Below, in pieces: positions 7,271-16,688 of a stretch of 64,000 nt of DNA (its first letter is position 1; the number at the start of each line of letters is the position of its first letter). This DNA comes from Paracoccus salsus (lineage in GTDB: Bacteria; Pseudomonadota; Alphaproteobacteria; Rhodobacterales; Rhodobacteraceae), in the NCBI RefSeq assembly GCF_021556615.1, contig NZ_JAKGGD010000001.1, forward strand, positions 124,001-188,000, read 5' to 3'. Made by a program: the position numbers and the translations under genes. Under the pieces are notes generated by a model. The model was not told the origin of the DNA. It saw nothing but the letters and a program-made list of their open reading frames with translations, and searched no databases.

Positions 7271-8533
7271 TCAGCCCTGCGCGGCCGGCGGATTGGCGTC
7301 GCCGGAGGTCTGTGCCTCGTCCAGCGCGGCCTCGACCGCAAGCCCGGTCGCGCTGGGGTTGATGACCGCGTAGTTGCCCTGTTCGGCCGCGGGAAGCGCC
7401 GAGCGGCGGGTCATCCGCCAGCCGGCATAGGCGCTGAGCGCGGCCAGCAGCACACCCATATAGACCCAGAACCCGTCCGGCCCGATCAGTCCCATCAGCC
7501 AGCCGGTGATCAGGGGCCCGGCCATCGAGCCCAGACCGTTGATGAACAGCAGGCCCGCCGAGGCGGCGGCCATGTCGGACTGGTCGAGATAGTCGTTCGT
7601 ATAGGCCAGCAGCAGGCCATAGACCGGGTTGGCAACGCCGCCGATCATGGCGCCGGCGACGGTCAGCCACAGGATGCCCGGCTGCAGCGCCACGGTTGCC
7701 ACCACCACCAGAACCCCGAAGATCGACAGACCCAGCACCAGCTTGCGGCGGTCCATGCGGTCCGACAGCCAGCCGATCGGGAATTGCAGCATCAGCCCGC
7801 CCACATACATCGCCGCGACGAACATCGAGATGTCGCGCACCGAAAGCCCCTTGGCCGCCCCCCAGACCGAGGACATGCCGAACATCGCCGAGAACACGCC
7901 GCCCATCAGGAAGATCCCGATGCAGCCCAGGGGCGAAGCCCGGTAGAGCCGTCCGAACGACATCCGCTTGATGGTGGCGAAGGCCGGCGCAGGCTGCGCG
8001 GAGAGCAGGATCGGCGTGAAGGCCAGCGAGACCAGCACCGAGGGAATGATGAACAGCACGAAGCCGGCCGGATCGCCGGTATTCAGCAGCAACTGGGCCA
8101 CGATGATGCCCAGCATCTGGACAATCATGTAGGCTGCCAGCGCACGGCCGCGGTTCTCGTTGGTGGCGCCCGCGTTCAGCCAGCTTTCGGCGGTGATGTA
8201 GACACCGCAGAACGCGAAGCCGATCATCAGCCGCAGGACCGACCAGATGATCCAGTCCGGCGCCGCCGCATAAAGGATCAGCGTGGCCGAGATCATCGAC
8301 CCCAGCGCGGCAAACACGCGGACATGGCCGACGCTCTGGATCATCCGCGGCGCGATCAGGCTGCCCAGCATGAAGCCGGCGAAATAGGCCGACATCACCA
8401 CCGACATGCGCGAGGTCGAGATGCCCTCGATTCCGCCCCGGATACCCAGCAGCGTTCCCTGCATGCCGTTGCCGACCATCAGCAACAGCACCCCCAGAAG
8501 CAGCGGCCAAGTGCTGCGCATCACCGAAGCCAT
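7271..8533 (-). CDS. MFS transporter
   Basis: A 420-residue major facilitator protein with about twelve predicted membrane helices and the loop motif WLSDRMDRRKLVLGL between helices, the usual MFS signature. An N-terminal helix pair and a cytoplasmic tail rich in Ala and Glu are seen. Length is typical for sugar, drug or metabolite permeases; the substrate cannot be derived. It lies 79 bp upstream of lpdA on the same strand, which may be chance. The ATG at 8533 is followed directly by the first hydrophobic segment, supporting this start. Confidence 0.88.
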   Translation of the reverse strand: MASVMRSTWPLLLGVLLLMVGNGMQGTLLGIRGGIEGISTSRMSVVMSAYFAGFMLGSLIAPRMIQSVGHVRVFAALGSMISATLILYAAAPDWIIWSVLRLMIGFAFCGVYITAESWLNAGATNENRGRALAAYMIVQMLGIIVAQLLLNTGDPAGFVLFIIPSVLVSLAFTPILLSAQPAPAFATIKRMSFGRLYRASPLGCIGIFLMGGVFSAMFGMSSVWGAAKGLSVRDISMFVAAMYVGGLMLQFPIGWLSDRMDRRKLVLGLSIFGVLVVVATVALQPGILWLTVAGAMIGGVANPVYGLLLAYTNDYLDQSDMAAASAGLLFINGLGSMAGPLITGWLMGLIGPDGFWVYMGVLLAALSAYAGWRMTRRSALPAAEQGNYAVINPSATGLAVEAALDEAQTSGDANPPAAQG

Positions 8534-8623
8534 TCCGAACCCCGTTCACGTCATCGTCGTCTGATTGGTCAGACAATCTGCCCTTAATCCGGCCAGCGGC
8601 CCGACGCCAGACGGAATCAGCCT

Positions 8624-9670
8624 TTACCGTAGCAGAAGAGACGCGTCGCCATAACTGAAGAAACGATACTTGCGATCAACCGCATGGGCATAGATTCGCT
8701 TGATATTTTCCTGTCCCATCAGCGCAGAGACCAGCATCAGAAGCGTCGATCTGGGCAGGTGGAAATTGGTCATCAGCCCGTCGGTCACCCGGAAGTGATA
8801 ACCGGGATAGATGAAGATGTCGGTCGTGCCCGCGAAGGCCTGCACGAGGCCATCCCCGGCGGCGGCCGACTCGATCAGGCGCAGCGCGGTGGTGCCGACC
8901 GGAATCACCCGTCGCGCCTCGGCCTTGGCGGCGTTGATGCGCGCGGCGGCCTCGGGCGTGACCTCGCCCCATTCGGCATGCATCCGGTGCGTGGCGACGT
9001 CATCGACCTTGACCGGCAGGAACGTGCCGGCGCCGACATGCAGCGTGACATGCACGAATTCCACGCCGCGCTCGCGCAGCGCCGCCAGCAGATCGGTGTC
9101 GAAATGCAGGCTGGCGGTGGGCGCGGCGACGGCTCCCTGCCGGTTGGCCCAGACCGTCTGATAGTCCTCGAGGTCGTGGGCGTCGGGTGGCCGCAGGCTG
9201 GCGATATAGGGCGGCAGCGGCATCGCGCCGACCTGCCGCAGCGCCGCGTCGAACGCATCCCCCGTCGCGTCGAAGCGCAGGCGCAGGTCGCCGTCGCCGA
9301 TCTCGGCCACCTCGGCCGACAGGGCGGTGCCGAAGCGGATCACCTCGCCCGGACGCAGCTTGCGCAGCGGCTTTGCCAGCGCCCGCCAGCCGTCGGAGGC
9401 GGGTTCCAGCAGCGTGACCTCGATCCTGGCGATAGCCTCGCCCTGCCCGGTCTGGCGGCTGCGCGTCCCGGTCAGCCGAGCGGGAATCACCTTCGTGTCG
9501 TTCAGCACCAGGAGGTCGCCCGGCCGCAGGATGGCGGGCAGATCCGACACGCGCCGGTCCTGCATGCGCGCTCCCTCGGCCAGCAACAGGCGTGCCGAAC
9601 TGCGCGGCCGCGCGGGGCGGGTCGCGATCAGGGCCTCGGGCAGGTCGAAATCGAAATCGGACAGCTTCAT
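8624..9670 (-). CDS. queA: S-adenosylmethionine:tRNA ribosyltransferase-isomerase
   Basis: A 348-residue enzyme that transfers the ribosyl part of SAM to 7-aminomethyl-7-deazaguanine in tRNA, making epoxyqueuosine. [20 protein letters not shown] is the characteristic N-terminus, so I start at 9670 rather than at an earlier in-frame ATG. Other signatures are [28 protein letters not shown] and the C-terminal FYLPRSTL-like segment [14 protein letters not shown] with YGDASLLL at the end. Length matches the family. The partner tgt gene is not in the window. About 200 bp upstream lies a perfect CtrA-type box. Confidence 0.97.
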   Translation of the reverse strand: MKLSDFDFDLPEALIATRPARPRSSARLLLAEGARMQDRRVSDLPAILRPGDLLVLNDTKVIPARLTGTRSRQTGQGEAIARIEVTLLEPASDGWRALAKPLRKLRPGEVIRFGTALSAEVAEIGDGDLRLRFDATGDAFDAALRQVGAMPLPPYIASLRPPDAHDLEDYQTVWANRQGAVAAPTASLHFDTDLLAALRERGVEFVHVTLHVGAGTFLPVKVDDVATHRMHAEWGEVTPEAAARINAAKAEARRVIPVGTTALRLIESAAAGDGLVQAFAGTTDIFIYPGYHFRVTDGLMTNFHLPRSTLLMLVSALMGQENIKRIYAHAVDRKYRFFSYGDASLLLR

Positions 9671-9960
9671 GGCCGGGCTTCTGGCCAAGCCCGCGGCCGC
9701 CGTCAAGCGCGGCCGTGATGACCAGGTCAGCAGCACCCGGTCGAAAAGCCGACCGATGGCACGATGCGCGCCCGCCCCTGCCCGATTGGCAGCTCGCACC
9801 GGGGCGGGACGCGACCGTTATGCAGGCGACGGCCTCACGCCCCCCGCGGCACGACTGTTATCCATGCCGGGTTAACGAATCCTTAACGGCCGGGCCACAC
9901 GCGGCTTCTCGTTGCGAAAAGGTTCCGGGTCGGCGCCGCGCCCCGGCACGCCGGTCCACG
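9671..9960. other. 290-bp intergenic region with a CtrA-type box
   Basis: The stretch between the queA start and the gph stop carries no convincing gene. Apart from the TTAA-N7-TTAAC box at 9872-9887 it is GC-rich sequence without a clear terminator. Confidence 0.6.
9872..9887. promoter_or_regulatory. CtrA-type binding site
   Basis: TTAACGAATCCTTAAC matches the CtrA consensus TTAA-N7-TTAAC exactly. It lies about 200 bp upstream of queA, in the only sizable gap of this part of the window. CtrA is the conserved alphaproteobacterial response regulator; the target gene here is uncertain because the distance is large. Confidence 0.5.
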
Positions 9961-10647
9961 TCATCGCAACCAGCGCCGGGCCAGATCGGGCAGTTCGTCG
10001 AAATGGCCGATCAGCGCGTCGGGCGCCAGCCGCGAGATCGCCTCGCCCTCGGGTCCGAACGCGACCAGCGCGACCTTGACGCCGGCCGCCGAAGCGGTGC
10101 GGCGGTCGGTTTCGGTATCCCCGAGCAGGAAGGATGCGGCCAGCTGGCCGCCCGCGGCCTCGACGGCGGCCTTGTAGGGCCGGGGGTCGGGCTTTCGCAC
10201 CGGCAGCGTGTCGGCCCCCACCAGCGCCGCGAACAGATCGCGGATTCCCAGCTCGCGCAGCAGCGTCTCGGCCAGGGATTCAGGCTTGTTGGTGCAGACC
10301 GCCAGCCGGAACCCGTCCCCGGCAAGCCCGCGAAGCGCCGCGCCGACGCCCGGATACAGCGTTGTGTGGACGGCGATATTCTGTCCGTAATGGTCCAGAA
10401 GGCGCCGATAATCCTCGTCCTCGGCGCCTGGCGGCAACAGCGTGTCGGGGCCCATGCGGCCATAGCCCGCCCGCAGCATCGCGCGCCCGCCATGAAAGGC
10501 GATCAGCGAGTCCGCGACCGGGTCGAGCAGAAGCCCCAGACCCCGCGCCGCGAAACAGGCATTGGCGGCCGCGACCAGATCGCCCGAGGTATCGGCCAGC
10601 GTCCCGTCCAGGTCGAAGACCACCGTGCCTTGCATGTCTCTCGCCAT
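9961..10647 (-). CDS. gph: Phosphoglycolate phosphatase (HAD superfamily)
   Basis: A 228-residue HAD hydrolase that removes phosphate from 2-phosphoglycolate. VVFDLDGTLADTSGDLVAAAN is split around HAD motif I (DxDGT, nucleophile Asp near residue 12), VCTNKP near residue 120 is motif II, and FLLGDTETDRRTASAAGVK near 174 is the acidic motif IV. I start at 10647 (MARDMQGTV), which has AAAGGGCGG upstream; earlier in-frame starts would extend into glmU. It is divergent from glmU, sharing the promoter region. Related HAD phosphatases act on other small phosphates, so the substrate is by family similarity. Confidence 0.88.
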   Translation of the reverse strand: MARDMQGTVVFDLDGTLADTSGDLVAAANACFAARGLGLLLDPVADSLIAFHGGRAMLRAGYGRMGPDTLLPPGAEDEDYRRLLDHYGQNIAVHTTLYPGVGAALRGLAGDGFRLAVCTNKPESLAETLLRELGIRDLFAALVGADTLPVRKPDPRPYKAAVEAAGGQLAASFLLGDTETDRRTASAAGVKVALVAFGPEGEAISRLAPDALIGHFDELPDLARRWLR

Positions 10648-10774
10648 CTGCCGCCCTTTCGCGTCACGATCCGTAAACAAAGGTGAACGCGCCGGACCCG
10701 ACGGGGCCTTTCCAGCACGCCCCGCCCCGATTAGAACGCCGAACAAGGAAATTGAACAGGCGATGAGGGCAGTC

Positions 10775-12118
10775 ATGACGGAAAACGCCGCAGCGGTCGT
10801 GATTCTGGCAGCCGGACAGGGCAGCCGGATGCAGTCGGACCTGCCCAAGGTGCTGCACCGGCTGGGGGGGGTGCCGCTGATCGGGCACGCCCTGGCCGCC
10901 GCGCGCAGTCTCGAGCCCGAGCAGGTCATCGTCGTGGCCGGTCATGGCGGCGATGCGGTCGCCGAGGCCGTCGCCCGGCTGGAGCCGGACGCGCGGATCG
11001 TGATGCAGGCTGAGCAGCTTGGTACCGGCCATGCCGTCCGCCAGACCCTGACCGAGCTGGAGGGCTTCGAGGGCAAGGTGATCGTGCTGTACGGCGACAC
11101 GCCCTTCATCGGGCAGGATACGCTGGCCGCGCTGGCCAGCCATCCCGCCGATGTGGTGGTGCTGGGCTTCGAGGCCGAGGACCCGGGCCGCTATGGCCGG
11201 CTGATCGTGACCGATCGCGGGCTGGAACGCATCGTCGAGTTCAAGGACGCCGATCCCGCCACGCGCCGCATCGCGCTGTGCAATTCCGGGGTGATGGCGC
11301 TGGATGCGGCGCTGCTGCGGCAACTGATCGTGCGGGTCGACAACGAGAACGCGGCCGGCGAATACTATCTGACCGATCTGGTCGGGCTGGCCCGCGCCGA
11401 GGGCCGGCGCGCCGATGTCGTGACCTGCGACGAGGACGAGACGCTGGGGATCAACACCCGCGCCGAACTGGCCGCCGCCGAGGCTGCCTTCCAGGCCCGC
11501 GCGCGGTCCGAGGCGCTGTCGAACGGCGTCACCCTGTCGGACCCCGCGACCGTGTGGTTCGCGCTGGACACCTGTATCGGCCGCGATGCGATCATCGGCC
11601 AGAACGTCGTCTTCGGCCCCGGCGTCACCGTCGAATCCGGCGCCGAGATCCTGCCCTTCTGCCATCTCGAGGGCTGCCATGTCAGCGCCGGCGCGACCGT
11701 CGGGCCCTTCGCACGGCTGCGCCCGGGCGCCGAACTGGGCAGCTTCGTGCATGTCGGCAATTTCGTCGAGATCAAGAACTCGGTGCTGGACGAGGGCGTG
11801 AAGGTCGGCCACCTGACCTATCTCGGCGACGCCCGGGTCGGCGAGCACTGCAATATCGGCGCAGGGACGGTGACCTGCAACTATGACGGCGTTTCCAAGC
11901 ACCGCACCGAGATCGGCGCACGCGCCTTCATCGGCAGCGACACGATGCTGGTCGCGCCGGTGCGTGTCGGCGCCGACGCGCTGACCGGATCGGGGACGGT
12001 CATCACCCAGGACGTGCCCGACGGGGCGCTGGCGGTGGGCCGCGCCCGACAGACCAACAAGCCCGGCCTGGCGATCCGCCTGATGGCCAGCCTGCGCGCC
12101 AGCAAGGTCAACAAATAA
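10775..12118 (+). CDS. glmU: Bifunctional N-acetylglucosamine-1-phosphate uridyltransferase / glucosamine-1-phosphate acetyltransferase
   Basis: A 447-residue enzyme that acetylates glucosamine-1-P and then forms UDP-GlcNAc for peptidoglycan and lipopolysaccharide. The N-terminal pyrophosphorylase domain opens with VVILAAGQGSRM and contains LYGDTPFI; the C-terminal half is a left-handed beta-helix of hexapeptide repeats with the active-site segment GAGTVTCNYDGVSKHRTEIG. The start at 10775 has GAGGG six bases upstream; a second ATG at 10763 is possible. Its TAA overlaps the ATG of glmS by one base, so both steps of UDP-GlcNAc synthesis are translationally coupled. Confidence 0.97.
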   Translation: MTENAAAVVILAAGQGSRMQSDLPKVLHRLGGVPLIGHALAAARSLEPEQVIVVAGHGGDAVAEAVARLEPDARIVMQAEQLGTGHAVRQTLTELEGFEGKVIVLYGDTPFIGQDTLAALASHPADVVVLGFEAEDPGRYGRLIVTDRGLERIVEFKDADPATRRIALCNSGVMALDAALLRQLIVRVDNENAAGEYYLTDLVGLARAEGRRADVVTCDEDETLGINTRAELAAAEAAFQARARSEALSNGVTLSDPATVWFALDTCIGRDAIIGQNVVFGPGVTVESGAEILPFCHLEGCHVSAGATVGPFARLRPGAELGSFVHVGNFVEIKNSVLDEGVKVGHLTYLGDARVGEHCNIGAGTVTCNYDGVSKHRTEIGARAFIGSDTMLVAPVRVGADALTGSGTVITQDVPDGALAVGRARQTNKPGLAIRLMASLRASKVNK

Positions 12119-13935
12119 TGTGCGGTATCATTGGCATACTCGGCAATCATGAGGTTTCGCCGCAACTGGTCGACGCGCTGAGGCGGCTGGAATACCGCGG
12201 CTATGACAGCGCCGGCGTGGCGACCGTGGACGATCGCGGGCGGCTGGACCGGCGGCGCGCGGTCGGCAAGCTGGTCAATCTGTCCGACCGGCTGGTCCAC
12301 GAACCGCTTCGCGGTCACGCCGGGATCGGCCACACCCGTTGGGCGACCCACGGCGCGGCGACCGAGGCAAACGCCCATCCCCACCGCCATGGTCGGGTCG
12401 CGGTAGTCCATAACGGCATCATCGAGAATTTCCGCGAATTGCGCGACGAACTGATCGCGGCGGGCATCCGGCCCCAGTCCCAGACCGACACGGAAACCGT
12501 CGCCCTGCTGACCGGGCAGCACATGGACGCCGGCCTGCCCCCGGTCGAGGCCGCGCGCACCGCACTGGCGCGCCTGCAGGGGGCGTTCGCGCTGGCGTTC
12601 CTGTTCGAGGGCGAGACCGATCTGATGGTGGTCGCCCGCAAGGGCAGTCCGCTGGCGATCGGCCATGGCGACGGCGAGATGTTCGTGGGCTCGGACGCGG
12701 TTGCGCTGGCCCCCTTTACCGACCGGATCACCTATCTGGAGGATGGCGATCATGCGGTCCTGACGCGGGCCGGCGCGCTTATCTATGACCGGGACGGCCA
12801 TCAGGTCGGCCGCCCGCAGAACCGCATCGACGTGGGCGCGACGGCCATCGACAAGGGCGGCTATCGCCACTTCATGGCCAAGGAGATCGCCGAGCAGCCG
12901 GTGGTGATCGGCGATGTGCTGAACCATTACATCAAGGGCGACCGGATCGTGCTGCCGGAGGGGCTGGACTTCACCTCGGTGGACCGCATCTCGCTGGTCG
13001 GCTGCGGCACCGCGCATCTGGCCGGCCATGTGGCGAAATACTGGTTCGAGCAGCTGGCCGGGCTGCCTTGCGACATCGATGTCGCGTCCGAGTTCCGCTA
13101 TCGCGAGCCGCCGCTGTCGCCCGAAAGCTGGTTCATCGCCATCAGCCAGTCGGGCGAGACGGCGGATACGCTGGCCGCGCTGGACTATGCCAGGGCCCAT
13201 GTCGCGCGGACCGTGGGGCTGGTGAATGTGGGAACCTCGGCCATTGCCCGCGACGCGGACATCGCGCTGCCGACGCTGGCGGGGATCGAGGTCAGCGTCG
13301 CCTCGTCCAAGGCCTTCACCTGCCAGTTGACGGTGCTGGCGATCCTGGCGCTGAAAGCCGCCCATGACCGCGGTCGCCTGGACGACGCGGCGCTGGCCGG
13401 CCATCTGGCCGATCTGCGCAGCATTCCCGGGCTGCTGCAACAGGCGCTCAACCTGTCGGAAGACTGCCGGGCGCTGTCGGAATGGCTGAGCCAGGCGCAG
13501 GATGTGCTGTATCTGGGCCGCGGAGCGCTGTTTCCGGTGGCCCTGGAAGGCGCGCTGAAACTGAAGGAACTCAGCTATATCCATGCGGAAGGTTATGCAT
13601 CGGGTGAACTGAAGCACGGACCCATCGCGCTGATCGACCGGGACGTGCCGGTGATCGTGCTGGCGCCGCATGACGGCTTGTTCGACAAGACCATCTCGAA
13701 CATGCAGGAGGTCATGGCGCGGCACGGGCAGATCCTGCTGCTGTCGGACCCCGAGGGCATCGCGTCAGGCAGCGACGGGGTGCATGCAACGCTGCGGATG
13801 CCCGCCGGCGGCGGATTGTTCCAGCCGATCCTGTACGCGATCCCGATGCAGTATCTGGCCTATCACACGGCCGTCGCAAAGGGCACCGACGTGGACCAGC
13901 CGCGAAATCTGGCGAAATCCGTCACGGTCGAATGA
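12118..13935 (+). CDS. glmS: Glutamine--fructose-6-phosphate aminotransferase (isomerizing)
   Basis: A 605-residue enzyme making glucosamine-6-P from fructose-6-P and glutamine. MCGIIGILGNHE places the class II glutaminase nucleophile Cys directly after the start Met. The glutaminase domain contains IGHTRWATHG and VVHNGIIENF; two SIS domains follow with SQSGETADTLAAL and SSKAFTCQL; the C-terminus AKSVTVE is the conserved tail of the isomerase site. Length is standard. It overlaps glmU by one base. No glmS ribozyme is expected or seen in this group, so regulation is not visible. Confidence 0.98.
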   Translation: MCGIIGILGNHEVSPQLVDALRRLEYRGYDSAGVATVDDRGRLDRRRAVGKLVNLSDRLVHEPLRGHAGIGHTRWATHGAATEANAHPHRHGRVAVVHNGIIENFRELRDELIAAGIRPQSQTDTETVALLTGQHMDAGLPPVEAARTALARLQGAFALAFLFEGETDLMVVARKGSPLAIGHGDGEMFVGSDAVALAPFTDRITYLEDGDHAVLTRAGALIYDRDGHQVGRPQNRIDVGATAIDKGGYRHFMAKEIAEQPVVIGDVLNHYIKGDRIVLPEGLDFTSVDRISLVGCGTAHLAGHVAKYWFEQLAGLPCDIDVASEFRYREPPLSPESWFIAISQSGETADTLAALDYARAHVARTVGLVNVGTSAIARDADIALPTLAGIEVSVASSKAFTCQLTVLAILALKAAHDRGRLDDAALAGHLADLRSIPGLLQQALNLSEDCRALSEWLSQAQDVLYLGRGALFPVALEGALKLKELSYIHAEGYASGELKHGPIALIDRDVPVIVLAPHDGLFDKTISNMQEVMARHGQILLLSDPEGIASGSDGVHATLRMPAGGGLFQPILYAIPMQYLAYHTAVAKGTDVDQPRNLAKSVTVE

Positions 13936-13969
13936 CCCGAACCGGGCGACGGAGAGGCGCCGGCGCCGG

Positions 13970-14560
13970 TCAGCCGGCTTCGCGCGCACGCTCGACCGTC
14001 CCGATGGCGGTGGCGACCGCCTGATCGATCGCCATGTCGCTGGTGTCGATCACCACCGCGTCCGGCGCGGGCCGCAGCGGCGCGGTGGCGCGTTCGCTGT
14101 CGCGGCGGTCGCGGTCCTGCAATTCGGTCAGCATCCTGGCCGGATCGGCGCCCAGCTCGGCCGCGCGGCGGGCGGCGCGGACCCGGTCCGAGGCCACGAC
14201 ATACAGCTTGACCTGTGCGTCGGGGCAGATGACGGTGCCGATGTCGCGCCCGTCCAGCACCGCGCCCGGCTCCTGCGCCGCGAAGCGGTGCTGGAAATCC
14301 ACCAGCGCCGCGCGCACCTCGGGAATGGCGGCGACCCGGCTGGCGGCCTGCCCGGCCTCGGCGCTGCGCAGATCGGGGCGTGCCAGGTCGTCGGCCGACA
14401 ATGTGCGTGCCGCGATGACCGGATCGCCGCCCCTGACGCCGGTGGCGCGATAAAGCAGCCCGGTATCGAGATGATGAAAGCCGAAATGTCCGGCAAGCGC
14501 GCGGGCGATGGTGCCCTTGCCCGAGGCGGCGGGACCGTCGATGGCGATGATGAAGGGCAT
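13970..14560 (-). CDS. cmk: (d)CMP kinase
   Basis: A 196-residue cytidylate kinase phosphorylating CMP and d[23 protein letters not shown] is the N-terminal P-loop, [12 protein letters not shown] the NMP-binding segment, and [20 protein letters not shown] the conserved core. The protein is a little shorter than the usual 210-230 residues but all motifs are present. In many alphaproteobacteria cmk sits between aroA and rpsA; here it faces glmS tail to tail and the next gene upstream belongs to the rpsB-tsf unit, so the classical arrangement is absent. Confidence 0.93.
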   Translation of the reverse strand: MPFIIAIDGPAASGKGTIARALAGHFGFHHLDTGLLYRATGVRGGDPVIAARTLSADDLARPDLRSAEAGQAASRVAAIPEVRAALVDFQHRFAAQEPGAVLDGRDIGTVICPDAQVKLYVVASDRVRAARRAAELGADPARMLTELQDRDRRDSERATAPLRPAPDAVVIDTSDMAIDQAVATAIGTVERAREAG

Positions 14561-14669
14561 GGCGTGGAACCGGTTTCAGGTGCGGAAGCGTGACTGGCCC
14601 TCATTTGCACGTCACGGCCGGGAAGGTCCAGACACCGCGCGCGGCCTGACGGATCACGCCGCCGCGCAA

Positions 14670-14701
14670 CGCAAAACGCCGGCCATCGGGGGCCGGCGTT
14701 T
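14670..14701 (-). terminator. Terminator of the rpsB-tsf unit
   Basis: An 11-bp perfect inverted repeat (14674-14684 with 14691-14701, six-base loop) lies 54 bp past the tsf stop. On the minus strand the stem is followed by TTTTGC, as expected of an intrinsic terminator. Confidence 0.75.
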
Positions 14702-14754
14702 CGCGTGGCGGTCGTCACGGGCGCCGCGCGCATCGCGGCGCATGCGGCAGGGGA

Positions 14755-15633
14755 TCAGGCGCCGCCCAGGGTCTTGGCGACCTCGGCTGCGAAATCCTCT
14801 TCCTTCTTCTCGATGCCTTCACCCACGGCGACGCGGGCAAAGCCGGTGATCGTCGCGCCCTGTTCCTGGGCCGCCTCGGCCACGGTGACGTCGGGATTGA
14901 TGACGAATTTCTGCCCGGTCAGCGTGACTTCCTCGAAGAATTTCTTCATCCGGCCTTCGATCATCTTCTCGATCACGGCTTCGGGCTTGCCCGATTCCCG
15001 CGCCTGCTCGGTCAGAACCTGCTTTTCACGGTCGACCAGTGCCGGGTCGAGATCGCCCTGCCCCAGCGAGGCGGGCGAGGTCGCGGCGACATGCATCGCG
15101 ATCTGGCGGCCGATATCCTCGTTGCCGCCTTCCATGCCGACCAGAACGCCGATCTTGCCCATGCCGTCGGCGGCCGCGTTGTGGACATAGGACACGACCA
15201 GGGGCGCCTCGACCTTGACCATCCGGCGCAGCGTCATGTTCTCGCCGATCTTGGCGATGGCATCGGTCAGGACCTCGGACACCGGCTTGCCGTTCACGGT
15301 CGCCGATTTCAGGGCCTCGACGCTGTCCACGTCGAGCGCCGCCTTGGCGATCGCACGGACCATGTTCTGGAATTCTTCGTTCTTGGCGACGAAATCGGTT
15401 TCCGAGTTCACCTCGACCGCCACGCCCTTGCCGTCCTTGACCGCAACGGCGACCAGGCCCTCGGCGGCGACGCGGCCGGATTTCTTCGCGGCCTTGGCAA
15501 GGCCCTTGGTCCGCAGCCAGTCCACGGCGGCGTCCATGTTGCCGTCGTTCTCGGTCAACGCCTTCTTGGCATCCATCATCCCTGCGCCGGTGGTTTCGCG
15601 CAGCTCTTTCACCATCGCGGCGGTGATAGCCAT
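14755..15633 (-). CDS. tsf: Elongation factor Ts
   Basis: A 292-residue guanine-nucleotide exchange factor for EF-Tu. The N-terminal UBA-like domain carries [19 protein letters not shown], and the core motif [10 protein letters not shown] (near 80-90) contacts the EF-Tu G domain. The length is typical for alphaproteobacteria. AAAGGAG lies eight bases before the ATG. It follows rpsB in the conserved rpsB-tsf order with a 92-bp spacer that holds a perfect hairpin, possibly an attenuator or processing site. Confidence 0.98.
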   Translation of the reverse strand: MAITAAMVKELRETTGAGMMDAKKALTENDGNMDAAVDWLRTKGLAKAAKKSGRVAAEGLVAVAVKDGKGVAVEVNSETDFVAKNEEFQNMVRAIAKAALDVDSVEALKSATVNGKPVSEVLTDAIAKIGENMTLRRMVKVEAPLVVSYVHNAAADGMGKIGVLVGMEGGNEDIGRQIAMHVAATSPASLGQGDLDPALVDREKQVLTEQARESGKPEAVIEKMIEGRMKKFFEEVTLTGQKFVINPDVTVAEAAQEQGATITGFARVAVGEGIEKKEEDFAAEVAKTLGGA

Positions 15634-15656
15634 GATCCGTCTCCTTTGTTGAACAC

Positions 15657-15683
15657 GTCAGGCGGGGCATATCCCCGCCTGAC
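15657..15683 (-). promoter_or_regulatory. Perfect 11-bp hairpin between rpsB and tsf
   Basis: GTCAGGCGGGG at 15657-15667 pairs exactly with CCCCGCCTGAC at 15673-15683 around a five-base loop. On the transcript the stem ends about 14 bases before the tsf ribosome-binding site. No T run follows, so it is more likely an attenuation, processing or mRNA-stability element than a full terminator. Confidence 0.6.
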
Positions 15684-15725
15684 GACAGTTCCGTAAATCC
15701 GGGGTAAACTCCCGTCCGTGGCCGA

Positions 15726-16523
15726 TCAGGCGTCGGCCGTGGACTGCTCGACCGCTTTCGCTTCGGCTTCGCTTTCGTCCAGCGTCTCTTCGACGTTTTC
15801 AGCCAGAGCACCGACATCGACGCCGGCGGCGCCCATCTGGGCGGTCATGCCGTCCAGGGCCGCGCGGCTGGCCAGGTCACAGTAAAGCGAGATGGCGCGA
15901 ACGGCGTCATCGTTGCCCGGGATGATGTAATCGACGCCGTCTGGCGAACAGTTGGTGTCGACCACGGCGACGACCGGGATCCCCAGCTTCTTGGCTTCCA
16001 GGATCGCGAGGTCTTCCTTGTTGACGTCAACCACGAACAGCAGGTCGGGCAGACCGCCCATGTCGCGGATCCCGCCCAGGGAAGCCTGCAGCTTGGTCTG
16101 TTCCCGTTCCAGGCCCAGACGCTCTTTCTTGGTCATGCCCTCGGCACCGCCCGCCATCGTCTCGTCGATGGATTTCAGGCGGTTGATCGACTGGCTGACG
16201 GTCTTCCAGTTGGTCAGCGTGCCGCCCAGCCAGCGATGATTCATGAAGAACTGCGCCGAACGCTCGGCCGCGTCCGAGATCGGCTTCTGCGCCTGGCGCT
16301 TGGTGCCGACGAACAGCACCCGGCCGCCCTTGGCGACGGTGTCGCGCACGACCTGCAAAGCCGCGTCCAGCATCTGGACGGTCTGGGTCAGATCGACGAT
16401 GTGGATGCCGTTGCGCTCGCCATAGATGAATTCCGCCATGCGCGGATTCCAGCGTTGCGTCTGGTGACCATAGTGAACGCCAGCTTCCAAAAGCTGACGC
16501 AGGGTAAATTCGGGAAGCGCCAT
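15726..16523 (-). CDS. rpsB: 30S ribosomal protein S2
   Basis: A 265-residue ribosomal protein S2. Recognisable blocks are [51 protein letters not shown] and the [12 protein letters not shown] segment. The acidic Ala/Glu-rich tail after residue 235 is common in alphaproteobacteria. I start at 16523 because AAAGGA lies about eight bases upstream; the ATG at 16529 would leave almost no spacing. First gene of the rpsB-tsf unit. Confidence 0.97.
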   Translation of the reverse strand: MALPEFTLRQLLEAGVHYGHQTQRWNPRMAEFIYGERNGIHIVDLTQTVQMLDAALQVVRDTVAKGGRVLFVGTKRQAQKPISDAAERSAQFFMNHRWLGGTLTNWKTVSQSINRLKSIDETMAGGAEGMTKKERLGLEREQTKLQASLGGIRDMGGLPDLLFVVDVNKEDLAILEAKKLGIPVVAVVDTNCSPDGVDYIIPGNDDAVRAISLYCDLASRAALDGMTAQMGAAGVDVGALAENVEETLDESEAEAKAVEQSTADA

Positions 16524-16635
16524 ATCCATGTCCTTTCCGGTTTGCGCCCTGGCAGGGGTCTTGAAGGCGAATGCCTCAACCGGTGGACCGTTGCAGGATG
16601 TCTCCCTGCGCGGCCCGCCCCTGCCTGTGAAGTGA

Positions 16636-16668
16636 GCGCGCAGTAGACCCTGCGCGCGCGGTTTGCAA
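16636..16668 (-). promoter_or_regulatory. Candidate rpsB promoter overlapping an 8-bp hairpin
   Basis: On the minus strand TTGCAA (16663-16668) and TACTGC (16640-16645) are separated by exactly 17 bp, compatible with a sigma-70 promoter for rpsB. The same stretch folds as GCGCGCAG/CTGCGCGC (16636-16643 with 16650-16657), which could instead terminate the upstream mttB homologue. I favour the promoter but cannot exclude the other reading. Confidence 0.4.
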
Positions 16669-16688
16669 GGGCTTTCGCGCCCGGCGGC

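Noticed and set aside
11881..13725. A 614-codon frame on the minus strand
   Set aside because: Antisense to glmS and the end of glmU, which have clear motifs; no family signature of its own.
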